This document shows, in pieces, positions 7,854-14,916 of a DNA stretch of 37,275 nt (position 1 is its first letter; each line of letters begins with the position of its first letter). The stretch is from Gemmatimonadota bacterium (GTDB lineage: Bacteria > Latescibacterota > UBA2968 > UBA8231), in contig VXOR01000027.1 in NCBI GenBank assembly GCA_009840005.1, positions 26,947-64,221 on the forward strand. The letters run 5' to 3'. The notes below the pieces were generated by a model that saw only the letters and a list, made by a program, of their open reading frames with translations, did no database searches and had not been told where the DNA came from. The position numbers were made by a program, and so were the translations under genes.

Positions 7854-8081
7854 TCAGACGAATTCGATGACGTCGAGGGTTTGGGGCCGGGCTAGTTCCC
7901 TGCGCTGCTGGACGAGTTGATCCAGCGTCTTAGCAGTTTGGGCCGTCATATAGGTTTGATGACAATGGGGACAACGGACCATCGGTACCTTATCCACTAG
8001 GAACTTATCGTTCTTGGGGCCGCATACTTGCGTCTTGTAGCGCAGCTTTGCGCCGTCTTTACCACAGTAATCGCAAATCAT
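7854..8081 (-). CDS. YgiT/MqsA-N-type zinc-finger antitoxin
   Basis: The protein has 75 residues. The N-terminal zinc finger has two CxxC knuckles (Cys3/Cys6 and Cys37/Cys40: ICDYCG and RCPHCHQTY), as in MqsA/YgiT. A short helical tail follows (TAKTLDQLVQQRREL), with no separate HTH domain. I chose the ATG at 8081 because its ATGA overlaps the stop of the DUF4258 gene and GGAGAG (8089-8094 on the minus strand) is 7 nt upstream. A TTG five codons earlier also opens the frame but is less likely. YgiT-type proteins of this length are regularly found directly after DUF4258 genes. The role is antitoxin or regulator of that pair. Confidence 0.85.
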   Translation of the reverse strand: MICDYCGKDGAKLRYKTQVCGPKNDKFLVDKVPMVRCPHCHQTYMTAQTAKTLDQLVQQRRELARPQTLDVIEFV

Positions 8082-8365
8082 GAGGTTTCTCTCCAAGCCG
8101 TGATGAAAACCAGTTTGCCGGTTGGGCTAATTTTGGCGACGACAACAGCCAAGTTGCCTGCGTTTGTCTCGCCTAGGATGACGTATTTGTGTTCACCCGA
8201 GGTCAAATCCTGCTGCCGCTCAACAATGCGTCCCGTGAGGATTATGTGTTCGCCATCCAAAATGCTCAGGTCGTTGTCCTGTAATTCCTCGTACGCATGA
8301 TCGGGAACAATATACTCATCGGCACGGATTTTGTCGCGCATCTGGTGGAGGATGTGATCGTACAT
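8078..8365 (-). CDS. DUF4258-family protein, probable toxin partner
   Basis: This 95-residue protein has the DUF4258 layout: an N-terminal helix with a conserved His (PDHAYEEL, preceded by ADEYIV), an LDGEHIILTGRIVERQQ strand pair, HKYVILGET, then VVVAKISPTGKLVFITAW. DUF4258 proteins have the small RelE/BrnT-like shape and sit upstream of YgiT-type zinc-finger proteins. A type II TA pair is therefore the accepted reading, although biochemical proof for the family is thin. AAAGGAA (8375-8381 on the minus strand) precedes the ATG. The stop overlaps the YgiT start. Confidence 0.82.
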   Translation of the reverse strand: MYDHILHQMRDKIRADEYIVPDHAYEELQDNDLSILDGEHIILTGRIVERQQDLTSGEHKYVILGETNAGNLAVVVAKISPTGKLVFITAWRETS

Positions 8366-8526
8366 CGTATGAGGTTCCTTTGAACGGTACCAATATATAG
8401 ACCGCCACGTTTCCTTGCTGTGCGGCGATTGCCGCGTTTGCAGGCGGACGAGTCCTCCCTCTTGCGTGATGTGGTTGCGGATGATTTAATGATGGCGTCA
8501 CTAACCACTAAATAGGAGGATGGACG

Positions 8527-8718
8527 ATGCCATTTATCAATGTGAAGATGCTCGCTGGGCGTTCCACCGAGCAGAAGCGGGCCTTAGTCGAAGCGCTGAC
8601 CCAAGCCATAGTGGATACCTGCGATGCGCCCCGGGAGGGGACGACGGTAGTGCTCGAAGAATGCGAGCGCGAGAACTGGGCAAGGGGCGGGGTGCTGGTA
8701 GCGGACCGCCAGCAATAA
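8527..8718 (+). CDS. 4-oxalocrotonate tautomerase-family protein
   Basis: This 63-residue protein belongs to the tautomerase superfamily. After Met removal the N-terminal Pro is the catalytic base (MPFINVKML). The helix AGRSTEQKRALVEALTQAIV and the strand TTVVLEECERENWARGG, with the usual Trp/Gly ending, match 4-OT and YusQ-like enzymes, which work as hexamers. AGGAGG at 8514-8519 lies 7 nt before the ATG. It is alone on the plus strand between two minus-strand blocks, so its substrate (an enol or 2-hydroxymuconate-like acid) cannot be inferred. Confidence 0.9.
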   Translation: MPFINVKMLAGRSTEQKRALVEALTQAIVDTCDAPREGTTVVLEECERENWARGGVLVADRQQ

Positions 8719-8734
8719 GGTAGAAGAGACCAGA

Positions 8735-10300
8735 TCACAGCACGTGGGCCAAAGCTGCGGCGATGAGCAGGCCGAAGGAGACCCAGCCTAGCAGGGCCTC
8801 GGCGACAGCGAGGAGTTTGAGCTTGCCTGTCGCGTCATAGGCGCGAGAGTTGACGTGGATGAAGGTATAGAGGCTGAAGGCGATGCAGTCGGCGAGGGTG
8901 GGCTGGTCTGCGCCGGAGGCGGAGCGCATGGAGCCGGAAGCGGTGCGGTACGCCAGGCCGCAGAGGAGGACGATGGCGACCATGAAGGCGATTATTCGCT
9001 GGGGAGCCGTGCCGTAATCCGCACTCAAACGCCACAGTTCTAGGCCCCAACGCGCTGGCTCGTGCCAAGCGCGTGCAAGGCGCTGGTGGTCCATGCGTTC
9101 GGCGTGGCAGGCCGCGGCGTCGCCGTTCAAGCCTTGGGCTAGGAATTGGTGGTACAGGGCGGCGTAAGTTGGGTCGAGGCTTCGACCTGAGCTCAGCCGA
9201 AGGGCGGCGGCGTGGGTTGAGTCGGCTGTGGCGAGATGGCCTGCTAGCTGGGGCCAGCGCACTTGGATGCGGCCGAAGCGGGGCTGGTGCAAGTAGAAGT
9301 GACTGTTCGCGGCGAAGGTCGAATCCGCTCCGGCTGACCGCAGGTCGATCAGGGCGAAGGCGGCGCGGCTCAGGTCGAGGGAGCGGTTGAAGAATGCACC
9401 GAGGCGGATGACGCGGCCTTCGCTCTCGCTGAAGTCGGCCTCTTGGCGGAAATAAGCCCCGTCAAAGCTGGCTCGGCCAAAGGTCGCACTGCGGAAGTGC
9501 GCCGCCCGCGCAAAGGTAAAATCGGCAAAGGATGCCTCGCCGCTGAACCGCGCTCGGTCGAAGGCGACTTCTCCGTCGGCGCGCCCGCTGTCGAAGGACA
9601 CTTCCTCGGCGAAGCGCGCGTCCCAAAACAGCGCTCGGTCGGCGAAGCGGACTCCAGCGAAAGATATGGGCTGCGCCCAAGTGGTCTCTTTGAAGGAGGC
9701 GATTCCGGCGAAGGCGGCGTCGGTGAAGGTGGCTGGCGCGGCAAAGGTGGCCTGCTCGAAATAGGCGGCGTTGTCGAATTGGGTCTGGGCGAAGTGGGCG
9801 CTATGACCTGTAAAGTGCGCGCCGACGAAGGAGGCGACTCCAGCGAAGTGGCTTGCGGTTAGGTCGGCATCGCCGAGGAAATGGGTCTTTTGGAAGGTTG
9901 CGTGTTTGGCCAGATGGCTTGCGCGCAGGGAGAAGTCGTCGGTAAAACGCGCTTCTGCAAAGGAGAGGCCACCGGCGAAGTGGGCACGTTTAAAGCGTAC
10001 TGGGGCGAGGAATGCTACTTGGCTGAAGGATACCTCGTCGAGAAAGTGCACTTCCTCCAAGTCGAGGGGGACGCGCAGGGTGTCGAGTCCTGAAGTGGGA
10101 GCAAACAGGCGTCCGCGGAAGGCAACCTGCCGGTGGACGACGGCTGGGCCGTTGGCCGGGCTTTGTAGTTGGGCGATTAGTGTCTCAATGGGGAGCAGGG
10201 AAAGGGTTTGGCCGGCGATGGTGGTATCGGCTACGGGCGTCTGGGCGCTCAAGGCGGTGCTCAAGAAGAGCAAGGCAGCAAATGAGAGTTTGGGTAGCAT
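8735..10300 (-). CDS. Secreted pentapeptide-repeat protein with two-TM channel-like end
   Basis: The protein has 521 residues. A signal peptide covers 1-19 (MLPKLSFAALLFLSTALSAQ). Residues ~79-292 form a long pentapeptide-type right-handed helix with A(x)F-centred repeats (ASFVGAHF, AYFEQATF, ASFADFTF). A degenerate stretch and a linker of about 120 residues follow. The last ~90 residues have a hydrophobic helix (435-450), a short re-entrant-like helix (DCIAFSLYTFIHVN, 471-484) and a second TM (495-520, GWVSFGLLIAAALAHV). This layout resembles the pore module of Ion_trans_2 potassium channels, but the TVGYG filter is missing. The gene starts 15 bp after the five-gene array on the same strand and may be co-transcribed with it. 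No ribosome site is clear. Channel or anchor function is inference; the pentapeptide call is firm. Confidence 0.85.
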   Translation of the reverse strand: MLPKLSFAALLFLSTALSAQTPVADTTIAGQTLSLLPIETLIAQLQSPANGPAVVHRQVAFRGRLFAPTSGLDTLRVPLDLEEVHFLDEVSFSQVAFLAPVRFKRAHFAGGLSFAEARFTDDFSLRASHLAKHATFQKTHFLGDADLTASHFAGVASFVGAHFTGHSAHFAQTQFDNAAYFEQATFAAPATFTDAAFAGIASFKETTWAQPISFAGVRFADRALFWDARFAEEVSFDSGRADGEVAFDRARFSGEASFADFTFARAAHFRSATFGRASFDGAYFRQEADFSESEGRVIRLGAFFNRSLDLSRAAFALIDLRSAGADSTFAANSHFYLHQPRFGRIQVRWPQLAGHLATADSTHAAALRLSSGRSLDPTYAALYHQFLAQGLNGDAAACHAERMDHQRLARAWHEPARWGLELWRLSADYGTAPQRIIAFMVAIVLLCGLAYRTASGSMRSASGADQPTLADCIAFSLYTFIHVNSRAYDATGKLKLLAVAEALLGWVSFGLLIAAALAHVL

Positions 10301-10315
10301 ACGGACTGTTGACTT

Positions 10316-11338
10316 TCAAAAGCGCAGCGTGGCGATGGCGGATAGGCCCCCCTTGGGGGCCGGAACCAAATTGACCGAGACTCGGCGGGCTTGAGGGAGC
10401 TTGCGCGATAGTTCAGACACCGCGAGTGAACTAATAACAGAGACTATGGACGCTAGCCAGAACCCGGACTCTTCCACGGAGTTGCCCATTCGCCATAAAC
10501 CTATTGGTATAACACCGGCGAGTAGGGTCTTGGGAAAAGAATCATAAGGATCAACCAAACTCACCCCCAACGGGAATCCGACACTAGTGCCGATAGCTGC
10601 GCTGGATAAAACAAGGGCTGCCCCTTCAAGACCGCTATCGGAGTAAGAACCGTCACTTGATGCGTCTCCAGATCCCCAAAGCACTAGGCCTGTAAAAGCG
10701 AAACAAAAAACAGTCCCACCGGCCACCTTTTTGGCAATCCGTAGGGTCATGTCTTCCGTATAATACCTTTTTATCATCGCCTTCATCTGCTCCGACAGGC
10801 TATCGCTAGCCGCTGATCTCTGAGAAAACGACTGTGCGGTCTGTTTACCGCAGTTGGCAAAGGCGATATGGTCCATCCTGACGCGCCCGCCCCTCTCGGC
10901 ATACAGACAGCGCCGGCCGTCTCGTATCGTGGCGTTGGATACGTCGGCGAGGCCACCGCGCTCAATGACAATACCATACCAGTCGGCTCCCAACGAAGTA
11001 GCCGCCGCCGAACGAAAGACGATGCCTTTGGCTTGGGCATGCAGCCGCCCCTCGACGATCAGTTCCGCGCGAGTGGAGTCCAAGCCGCCTTGGGTATCAT
11101 CGCGGTAAGGAAGGAAGAGGACTTGCGTATCGGGAGCAAAGGTCAGGGTTGCTCCTGACGTAATGATCACATCGCCGCTGACATAGACCGTGTCGCGCCA
11201 GGTCGTGTCCTGTTCGATCCGGCCTGTCCAGTAGTGGGGAGAGGTGTCTTGGGGCTGCGTGTTGCGGGTTTGCTCCGCCTTTGCAGCTTCTACCATGAGC
11301 ATAGCGAACAGAGTAATGACAGCGGGCATAAGCGGCAC
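10316..11338 (-). CDS. Array gene 1: exported beta-helix-like protein with LRF tail (type A)
   Basis: The product has 340 residues and no function I recognise. There is a signal peptide at about 1-21 (ITLFAMLMVEAAKA). A ~140-residue N-terminal module follows with YWTGRIEQDTTW, VYVSGDV, SGATLTFAPDTQV, ELIVEGRLHA, ADWYGIVIERGG and SNATIRDG, the look of a right-handed parallel beta-helix. It is nearly identical to the same region of the gene ending at 12906. The middle (~165-310) is divergent, with three Gly/Ala-rich hydrophobic segments. The C-terminus VSVNLVPAPKGGLSAIATLRF (written in two overlapping halves by the family: VSVNLVP and GGLSAIATLRF) resembles the last strand of a beta-barrel. The start is GTG, with ATG three codons inside; the aligned ATG of the paralogue is ACT here. 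Confidence 0.75.
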   Translation of the reverse strand: MPLMPAVITLFAMLMVEAAKAEQTRNTQPQDTSPHYWTGRIEQDTTWRDTVYVSGDVIITSGATLTFAPDTQVLFLPYRDDTQGGLDSTRAELIVEGRLHAQAKGIVFRSAAATSLGADWYGIVIERGGLADVSNATIRDGRRCLYAERGGRVRMDHIAFANCGKQTAQSFSQRSAASDSLSEQMKAMIKRYYTEDMTLRIAKKVAGGTVFCFAFTGLVLWGSGDASSDGSYSDSGLEGAALVLSSAAIGTSVGFPLGVSLVDPYDSFPKTLLAGVIPIGLWRMGNSVEESGFWLASIVSVISSLAVSELSRKLPQARRVSVNLVPAPKGGLSAIATLRF

Positions 11339-11365
11339 GATGGGAGTCTCTTCCTCTATTGCGTT

Positions 11366-12238
11366 TCAAAAGCGCAGGGAGGCGACGACGGATAGGCCCC
11401 CCTTGGAATTCGGAAGCAAACCGACCGAGACCCGGCGAGTTTCAGGTTTCAAGCGGCGCTTAGCCGAAAGGGGCTTGCGCCCTCGTTCCGACGCAATCGT
11501 TGCACCAACAATAGGACCTAAAAAGGCACTCACGCCCGCTAGAGTCTCTAATTTCCAGCCGGTCTTGGCACTTATAAAATCTATAGCACCAACAGGCACA
11601 CCTAACCCCAGAACACTGCCCGCGAGTGTTATGAGGAAATCATCCTGCCCATCAACCCAGCTCACGCCAGTCGCGGTTCCAACTACGTATCCACCCTCAA
11701 GGCCCTTCGTGAAAGCCGCAAGACCACCGAAGACGTCGTCTCCGTTTTTTGCTTGGTATAGATCCGCCATGATGAACGCTCCTAGGAATGCGCCAGCGAT
11801 CCCTCCTCCCAAGCCAGCCATCAACTTGTTGCCAATCCGAAAAGAATCCACCTCCGCAGCTTTGAGAATCTGTTCGTCTGGTTCCCGTCTGGGTGGCTCC
11901 GGCTCGACAGATTGTACATAGGATAAGTTCCAATAGGCTCCGGCAACGGCGGCCACATCCGCGACCGGCGGGAACGTCAGCCGAAAACGATGCCCATAAA
12001 AGCCAGAGGATCTTCTACCTTTGCGATATATCCCCATTAGCCCATATGTGGAAGAAAGAGAATCAAAGTCGGCTATCCCTGTAACTAACGTCCCCTCATC
12101 AACCGCATCCAACAGAGCCGCCGCCACCGTTTTGTGATATCCACTGATATGGATCGTGATTTCTTTTGGCTCCATTTTCTTTTGCGTGGCGGCTTGGGTT
12201 GGCTGAACTAGCAGTCCGCACAGAGTGGCCACAATCAA
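11366..12238 (-). CDS. Array gene 2: exported Gly-rich protein with LRF tail
   Basis: This 290-residue protein is of unknown function. It begins with a signal peptide (VATLCGLLVQPTQAA). An N-terminal ~85-residue part (EITIHISGYHKTVAAALLDA, GIADFDSLSSTYGLMG, FRLTFPPVADVAA) has no match I can name. It then has an acidic linker EPEPPRREPDEQI and a body with Gly-rich hydrophobic segments (LMAGLGGGIAGAFLGAFI, ITLAGSVLGLGVPVGAI, AGVSAFLGPIVGATIA). It ends in the shared tail VSVGLLPNSKGGLSVVASLRF in the same register as its neighbours. The start at 12238 is TTG. A strong GGAGGAGG (12263-12270, minus strand) is placed for a start at ATA 12259, in the same frame, which would complete the signal peptide (IFHTLFLLIVATL). 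The real start is therefore uncertain. It is spaced 27-39 bp from both neighbours. Confidence 0.72.
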   Translation of the reverse strand: MIVATLCGLLVQPTQAATQKKMEPKEITIHISGYHKTVAAALLDAVDEGTLVTGIADFDSLSSTYGLMGIYRKGRRSSGFYGHRFRLTFPPVADVAAVAGAYWNLSYVQSVEPEPPRREPDEQILKAAEVDSFRIGNKLMAGLGGGIAGAFLGAFIMADLYQAKNGDDVFGGLAAFTKGLEGGYVVGTATGVSWVDGQDDFLITLAGSVLGLGVPVGAIDFISAKTGWKLETLAGVSAFLGPIVGATIASERGRKPLSAKRRLKPETRRVSVGLLPNSKGGLSVVASLRF

Positions 12239-12277
12239 CAGAAAAAGAGTATGAAATATGACCCTCCTCCTTTGCTT

Positions 12278-12877
12278 TCAAAAGCGCAGTGTGGCGACGG
12301 CTGATAGGCGTCCTCTAGTGTCTGGCCGCAGACCGATGGAGAAACGACGGGATTCATCTGGCTTGCTCGGAGTCCCGGCTTGATCGGGAGAGTCAGACGC
12401 CAAAATTATGCCGATATAAAGTCCAGCCAAAAAGCCTAATAGGCCGCCCTCAATATCCCTGAGATCACATTTAAAAAAGCTGCCATCTGGACAGTCCTCC
12501 GGCTCTTTAAGTATTACAGGCCCCAATTCAGCTCCGATTAGGGTTCCCCCAATGACACTGATCCCAAACAAGGCCAACTGATCGACGGTTCTCTTTCTTT
12601 TGGTTCGCTCCGTACTATTGCTGGCCGCCAGCGGAGCTTGAGCCGAGCCGATTTTCTCGGCTTCCTCGGCTCTCATGACTCCCTTCTGTATTGAAAGACT
12701 ATCGTCGCTAGCGGCTAAGGGTAGGGCGTCTGCCAGCAGGGGTTCGGCCATTTGCACCACCAAGGTATCGCCGTTCACGACCAAGGTCTGGTAGCTGTCT
12801 GGAGTGGCTATCGCCGGTCGAGTCAACAGCCAGAACAGGACGAATAGGGTCATGAAGCGATTCAGTTGGGCAACCAT
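12278..12877 (-). CDS. Array gene 3: exported short protein with LRF tail (type B)
   Basis: This is a 199-residue protein of unknown function. Signal peptide: MVAQLNRFMTLFVLFWLL up to about residue 24. It has a short strand-rich stretch YQTLVVNGDTLVVQMAEPL, a charged low-complexity linker (to ~95), and two hydrophobic Gly-rich segments (LFGISVIGGTLIGAELGPVI and GGLLGFLAGLYIGIILA) that could be membrane hairpins. A loop with two Cys (CPDGSFFKC) lies between them. The tail FSIGLRPDTRGRLSAVATLRF matches the other array members. It is about 80% alike in the N-terminal 45 residues and tail to the gene ending at 14043, while the middle differs. It is likely co-transcribed with the other four genes. 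Confidence 0.72.
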   Translation of the reverse strand: MVAQLNRFMTLFVLFWLLTRPAIATPDSYQTLVVNGDTLVVQMAEPLLADALPLAASDDSLSIQKGVMRAEEAEKIGSAQAPLAASNSTERTKRKRTVDQLALFGISVIGGTLIGAELGPVILKEPEDCPDGSFFKCDLRDIEGGLLGFLAGLYIGIILASDSPDQAGTPSKPDESRRFSIGLRPDTRGRLSAVATLRF

Positions 12878-12905
12878 GCTCGTCTCTTTTACCTATATGC
12901 AATGT

Positions 12906-14024
12906 TCAAAAATGCAGCGCGGCAACGGCGGATAAGCTGCCTCTCGGGTTCGGCATCAAACCGACGGAAATACGGCGGGCGGCGGGCGGCGGGCACCACC
13001 ATTCTGATGCCCATGTAGCACCGACGATAGGACCGACAAAGAAGGATGGCCAGAATACATCGTCATTGACATGTGTCAACAAAACGCCTCCGATTAGTCC
13101 TACTGCACTGCCGCCTAGGGACACACCTAGGGATTTGATGAGGAACATCTCGGAGCGGACGCGTGGATCAACAGTCTTTACGGCGACCTGACTGACACCA
13201 ATCGCAATTCCGGCTGGATAGCCGTATAGAAAAGCTGGTCCCAACGAGTCGCAAAAGATGGGTCTATCTCCGTGATAGTCTTTCCAATAACAAGGTAAGG
13301 TTTCGGCGACTATCATGACTCCCATCAAACCTCCAATGGTACCGGTGATTAGCTTGAGGGCAACTCGCTTACCAGTACTCATAAACCCCCTGCTCTCCAC
13401 AAGACTATCCGGCGTCGCTCTGAGCCCATCCGCTACGAGGAGAGCATCTACTTGCTTACTATCTGAGGCTGAGGCCGCCGATCTTTGGGAAAGCGATACG
13501 CGGGTCGGCTTCCCACAGTTGGCAAAAGCGACATGATCCATTGTAACGCGCCCGCCCATCTTGGCATACAGACAGCGCAGGCCATCTCGTATCGTGGCGT
13601 TGGATACATCGGCGAGGCCACCACGCTCGACGACAATGCCATACCAGTCGGCCCCCAACGAAGCAGCATTCGCCGAACAAAAGACGATGCCTCCGGCTTG
13701 GGCATGCAGCCGTCCCTCGACGATCAGTTCCGCGCGGGTGGAGTCCAAGTTGCCCTGAGTATCATCGCGGTAAGGCATAAAGTGGACCTTCGTATGGAGT
13801 GCTAGGGTCAGAGTCGCTCCCGACGCAATGGTCACATCGCCGCTGACATAGACCGTGTCTCGCCAGGTCGTGTCCTGTTCGATCCGGCCCGTCCAGTAGT
13901 CGAGAGGGGCATCCGGGGGCTGCGTGTTGCGGGTATGATTGACGACTTGATCCGCATTTGCAGTCTCTACCATGAGCATAGCGAACAGAGTAATTATAGC
14001 GAGCATAATCGACACGATGGGCAT
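12906..14024 (-). CDS. Array gene 4: exported beta-helix-like protein with LRF tail (type A)
   Basis: This 372-residue paralogue of array gene 1 is of unknown function. The signal peptide ends near VETANA. Its N-terminal ~150 residues repeat those of gene 1 almost word for word (YWTGRIEQDTTW, STRAELIVEGRLHAQA, SNATIRDG, CLYAKMGGRV). From about residue 165 the sequence departs completely: a basic stretch, then Gly-rich hydrophobic segments (LITGTIGGLMGVMIVAETL, AFLYGYPAGIAIGVSQVAV, SLGGSAVGLIGGVLL, FFVGPIVGATWASEWW). Only the tail (ISVGLMPNPRGSLSAVAALHF) is shared again, with His for Arg before the final Phe. AAGGA lies 4 nt before the ATG; a GTG (14015) or ATG (14006) could also serve. Confidence 0.75.
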   Translation of the reverse strand: MPIVSIMLAIITLFAMLMVETANADQVVNHTRNTQPPDAPLDYWTGRIEQDTTWRDTVYVSGDVTIASGATLTLALHTKVHFMPYRDDTQGNLDSTRAELIVEGRLHAQAGGIVFCSANAASLGADWYGIVVERGGLADVSNATIRDGLRCLYAKMGGRVTMDHVAFANCGKPTRVSLSQRSAASASDSKQVDALLVADGLRATPDSLVESRGFMSTGKRVALKLITGTIGGLMGVMIVAETLPCYWKDYHGDRPIFCDSLGPAFLYGYPAGIAIGVSQVAVKTVDPRVRSEMFLIKSLGVSLGGSAVGLIGGVLLTHVNDDVFWPSFFVGPIVGATWASEWWCPPPAARRISVGLMPNPRGSLSAVAALHF

Positions 14025-14042
14025 CTCTTCCTTGATTGAGTT

Positions 14043-14672
14043 TCAAAAGCGCAGCGTGGCGATGGCTGACAAGCGCCCCCTAGTGTCTGGTATCAAACCG
14101 ACGGAGAAATGGCGAGCTTCATCTGGCTTGCTCGGAGTCTCGGCTTGATCGGGAGGGTCAGCCGCCAAGCCCAAGCCGATTATTACTCCGACCACAAAGC
14201 CGCCGCCGCCGCCAATCAGACTATCGTCCCCACATGTAAAGCCATCTGCATAATATGATGAGCAGTCCTTCGTAGCTTTAGCTACTATAGTCCCCGTCCA
14301 AGTACCGATCATGGTCCCCCCAATGACACCGAACCCGAACCTAGCCAAACGCTCACTGGCTCCCCTGCTCTTGCTCTTCTTTTTTATTCCCTTGCTTTCC
14401 ATGGCTTCCTTCTGTGCCGAAAGGCTATCGTCGATCGCGGCTGAGAGCGGTTCGTTAGTCGGCAGGGGTTCGGCCAAGACTTGCACCATCAGGGTATCGC
14501 CGCCCACAACCAAAGCTTGGTAGCCCACTGGCAGGGGTTCGGCCATTTGCACCACCAAGGTGTCGCCATCTACGACCAAAGTCTGGTAGCCGTCTGGCTC
14601 GGCCATCACTGGTTGAGTCAACAGCCAGAACAGGACGAATAGGGTCATGAAGCGGTTCAGTTGAGCAACCAT
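14043..14672 (-). CDS. Array gene 5: exported short protein with LRF tail (type B), internal repeat
   Basis: This 209-residue paralogue of array gene 3 is the first gene of the minus-strand array. Its signal peptide (MVAQLNRFMTLFVLFWLL) is identical to that of gene 3. The next part contains a tandem duplication of ~22 residues: GYQTLVVDGDTLVVQMAEPL followed by GYQALVVGGDTLMVQVLAEPL. A lysine-rich linker (KGIKKKSKSRGASERLA) follows, then two Gly-rich hydrophobic segments (FGFGVIGGTMIGTWTGTIVA and LIGGGGGFVVGVIIGLGLA) with two Cys between them (CSSYYADGFTC). The shared tail FSVGLIPDTRGRLSAIATLRF ends it. Upstream, TATAAA and AAGAGGCGAG precede the ATG. Function unknown; a small outer-membrane or membrane-inserting protein is the best guess. 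Confidence 0.73.
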   Translation of the reverse strand: MVAQLNRFMTLFVLFWLLTQPVMAEPDGYQTLVVDGDTLVVQMAEPLPVGYQALVVGGDTLMVQVLAEPLPTNEPLSAAIDDSLSAQKEAMESKGIKKKSKSRGASERLARFGFGVIGGTMIGTWTGTIVAKATKDCSSYYADGFTCGDDSLIGGGGGFVVGVIIGLGLAADPPDQAETPSKPDEARHFSVGLIPDTRGRLSAIATLRF

Positions 14673-14711
14673 GCTCGCCTCTTTTATAGTGACTTACCTA
14701 TATGCAACGTT

Positions 14712-14765
14712 TCAAAAGCGCAGCGCGGCGACGGCTGGTAGGCTCTCTCTATGATTCGGCAACCA
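14712..14765 (-). pseudogene. 3' remnant of a sixth array gene
   Basis: On the minus strand this reads W-L-P-N-H-R-E-S-L-P-A-V-A-A-L-R-F-stop. It aligns with the tail of array gene 4 (LMPNPRGSLSAVAALHF). A stop lies directly upstream in frame. The spacer between it and gene 5 (ACCTATATGCAA.GTT) copies the spacer between genes 3 and 4, so it is the end of a lost type-A copy. This fits duplication of a two-gene unit followed by deletion. Confidence 0.8.
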
Positions 14766-14881
14766 TCACCGCTAATTATATATCGTCATCTATAGAACCC
14801 GAAAAGAGGCCATAAGAGCACCAGCCCCAACTTTTTGGCAATTCGCCTGCCGTCCTACCCCGCTGTCTGCGCGGCGGATTC

Positions 14882-14910
14882 TTGACAAGTCCGGCGGAAA
14901 AGCGTAACAA
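14882..14910 (+). promoter_or_regulatory. Candidate promoter giving a leaderless mRNA
   Basis: TTGACA (14882-14887, perfect) is followed after exactly 17 bp by TAACAA (14905-14910, weak). The ATG of the next gene starts 7 nt after the -10, where transcription itself would begin. No Shine-Dalgarno is present. A leaderless transcript is therefore predicted. Confidence 0.4.
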
Positions 14911-14916
14911 ACAGCC

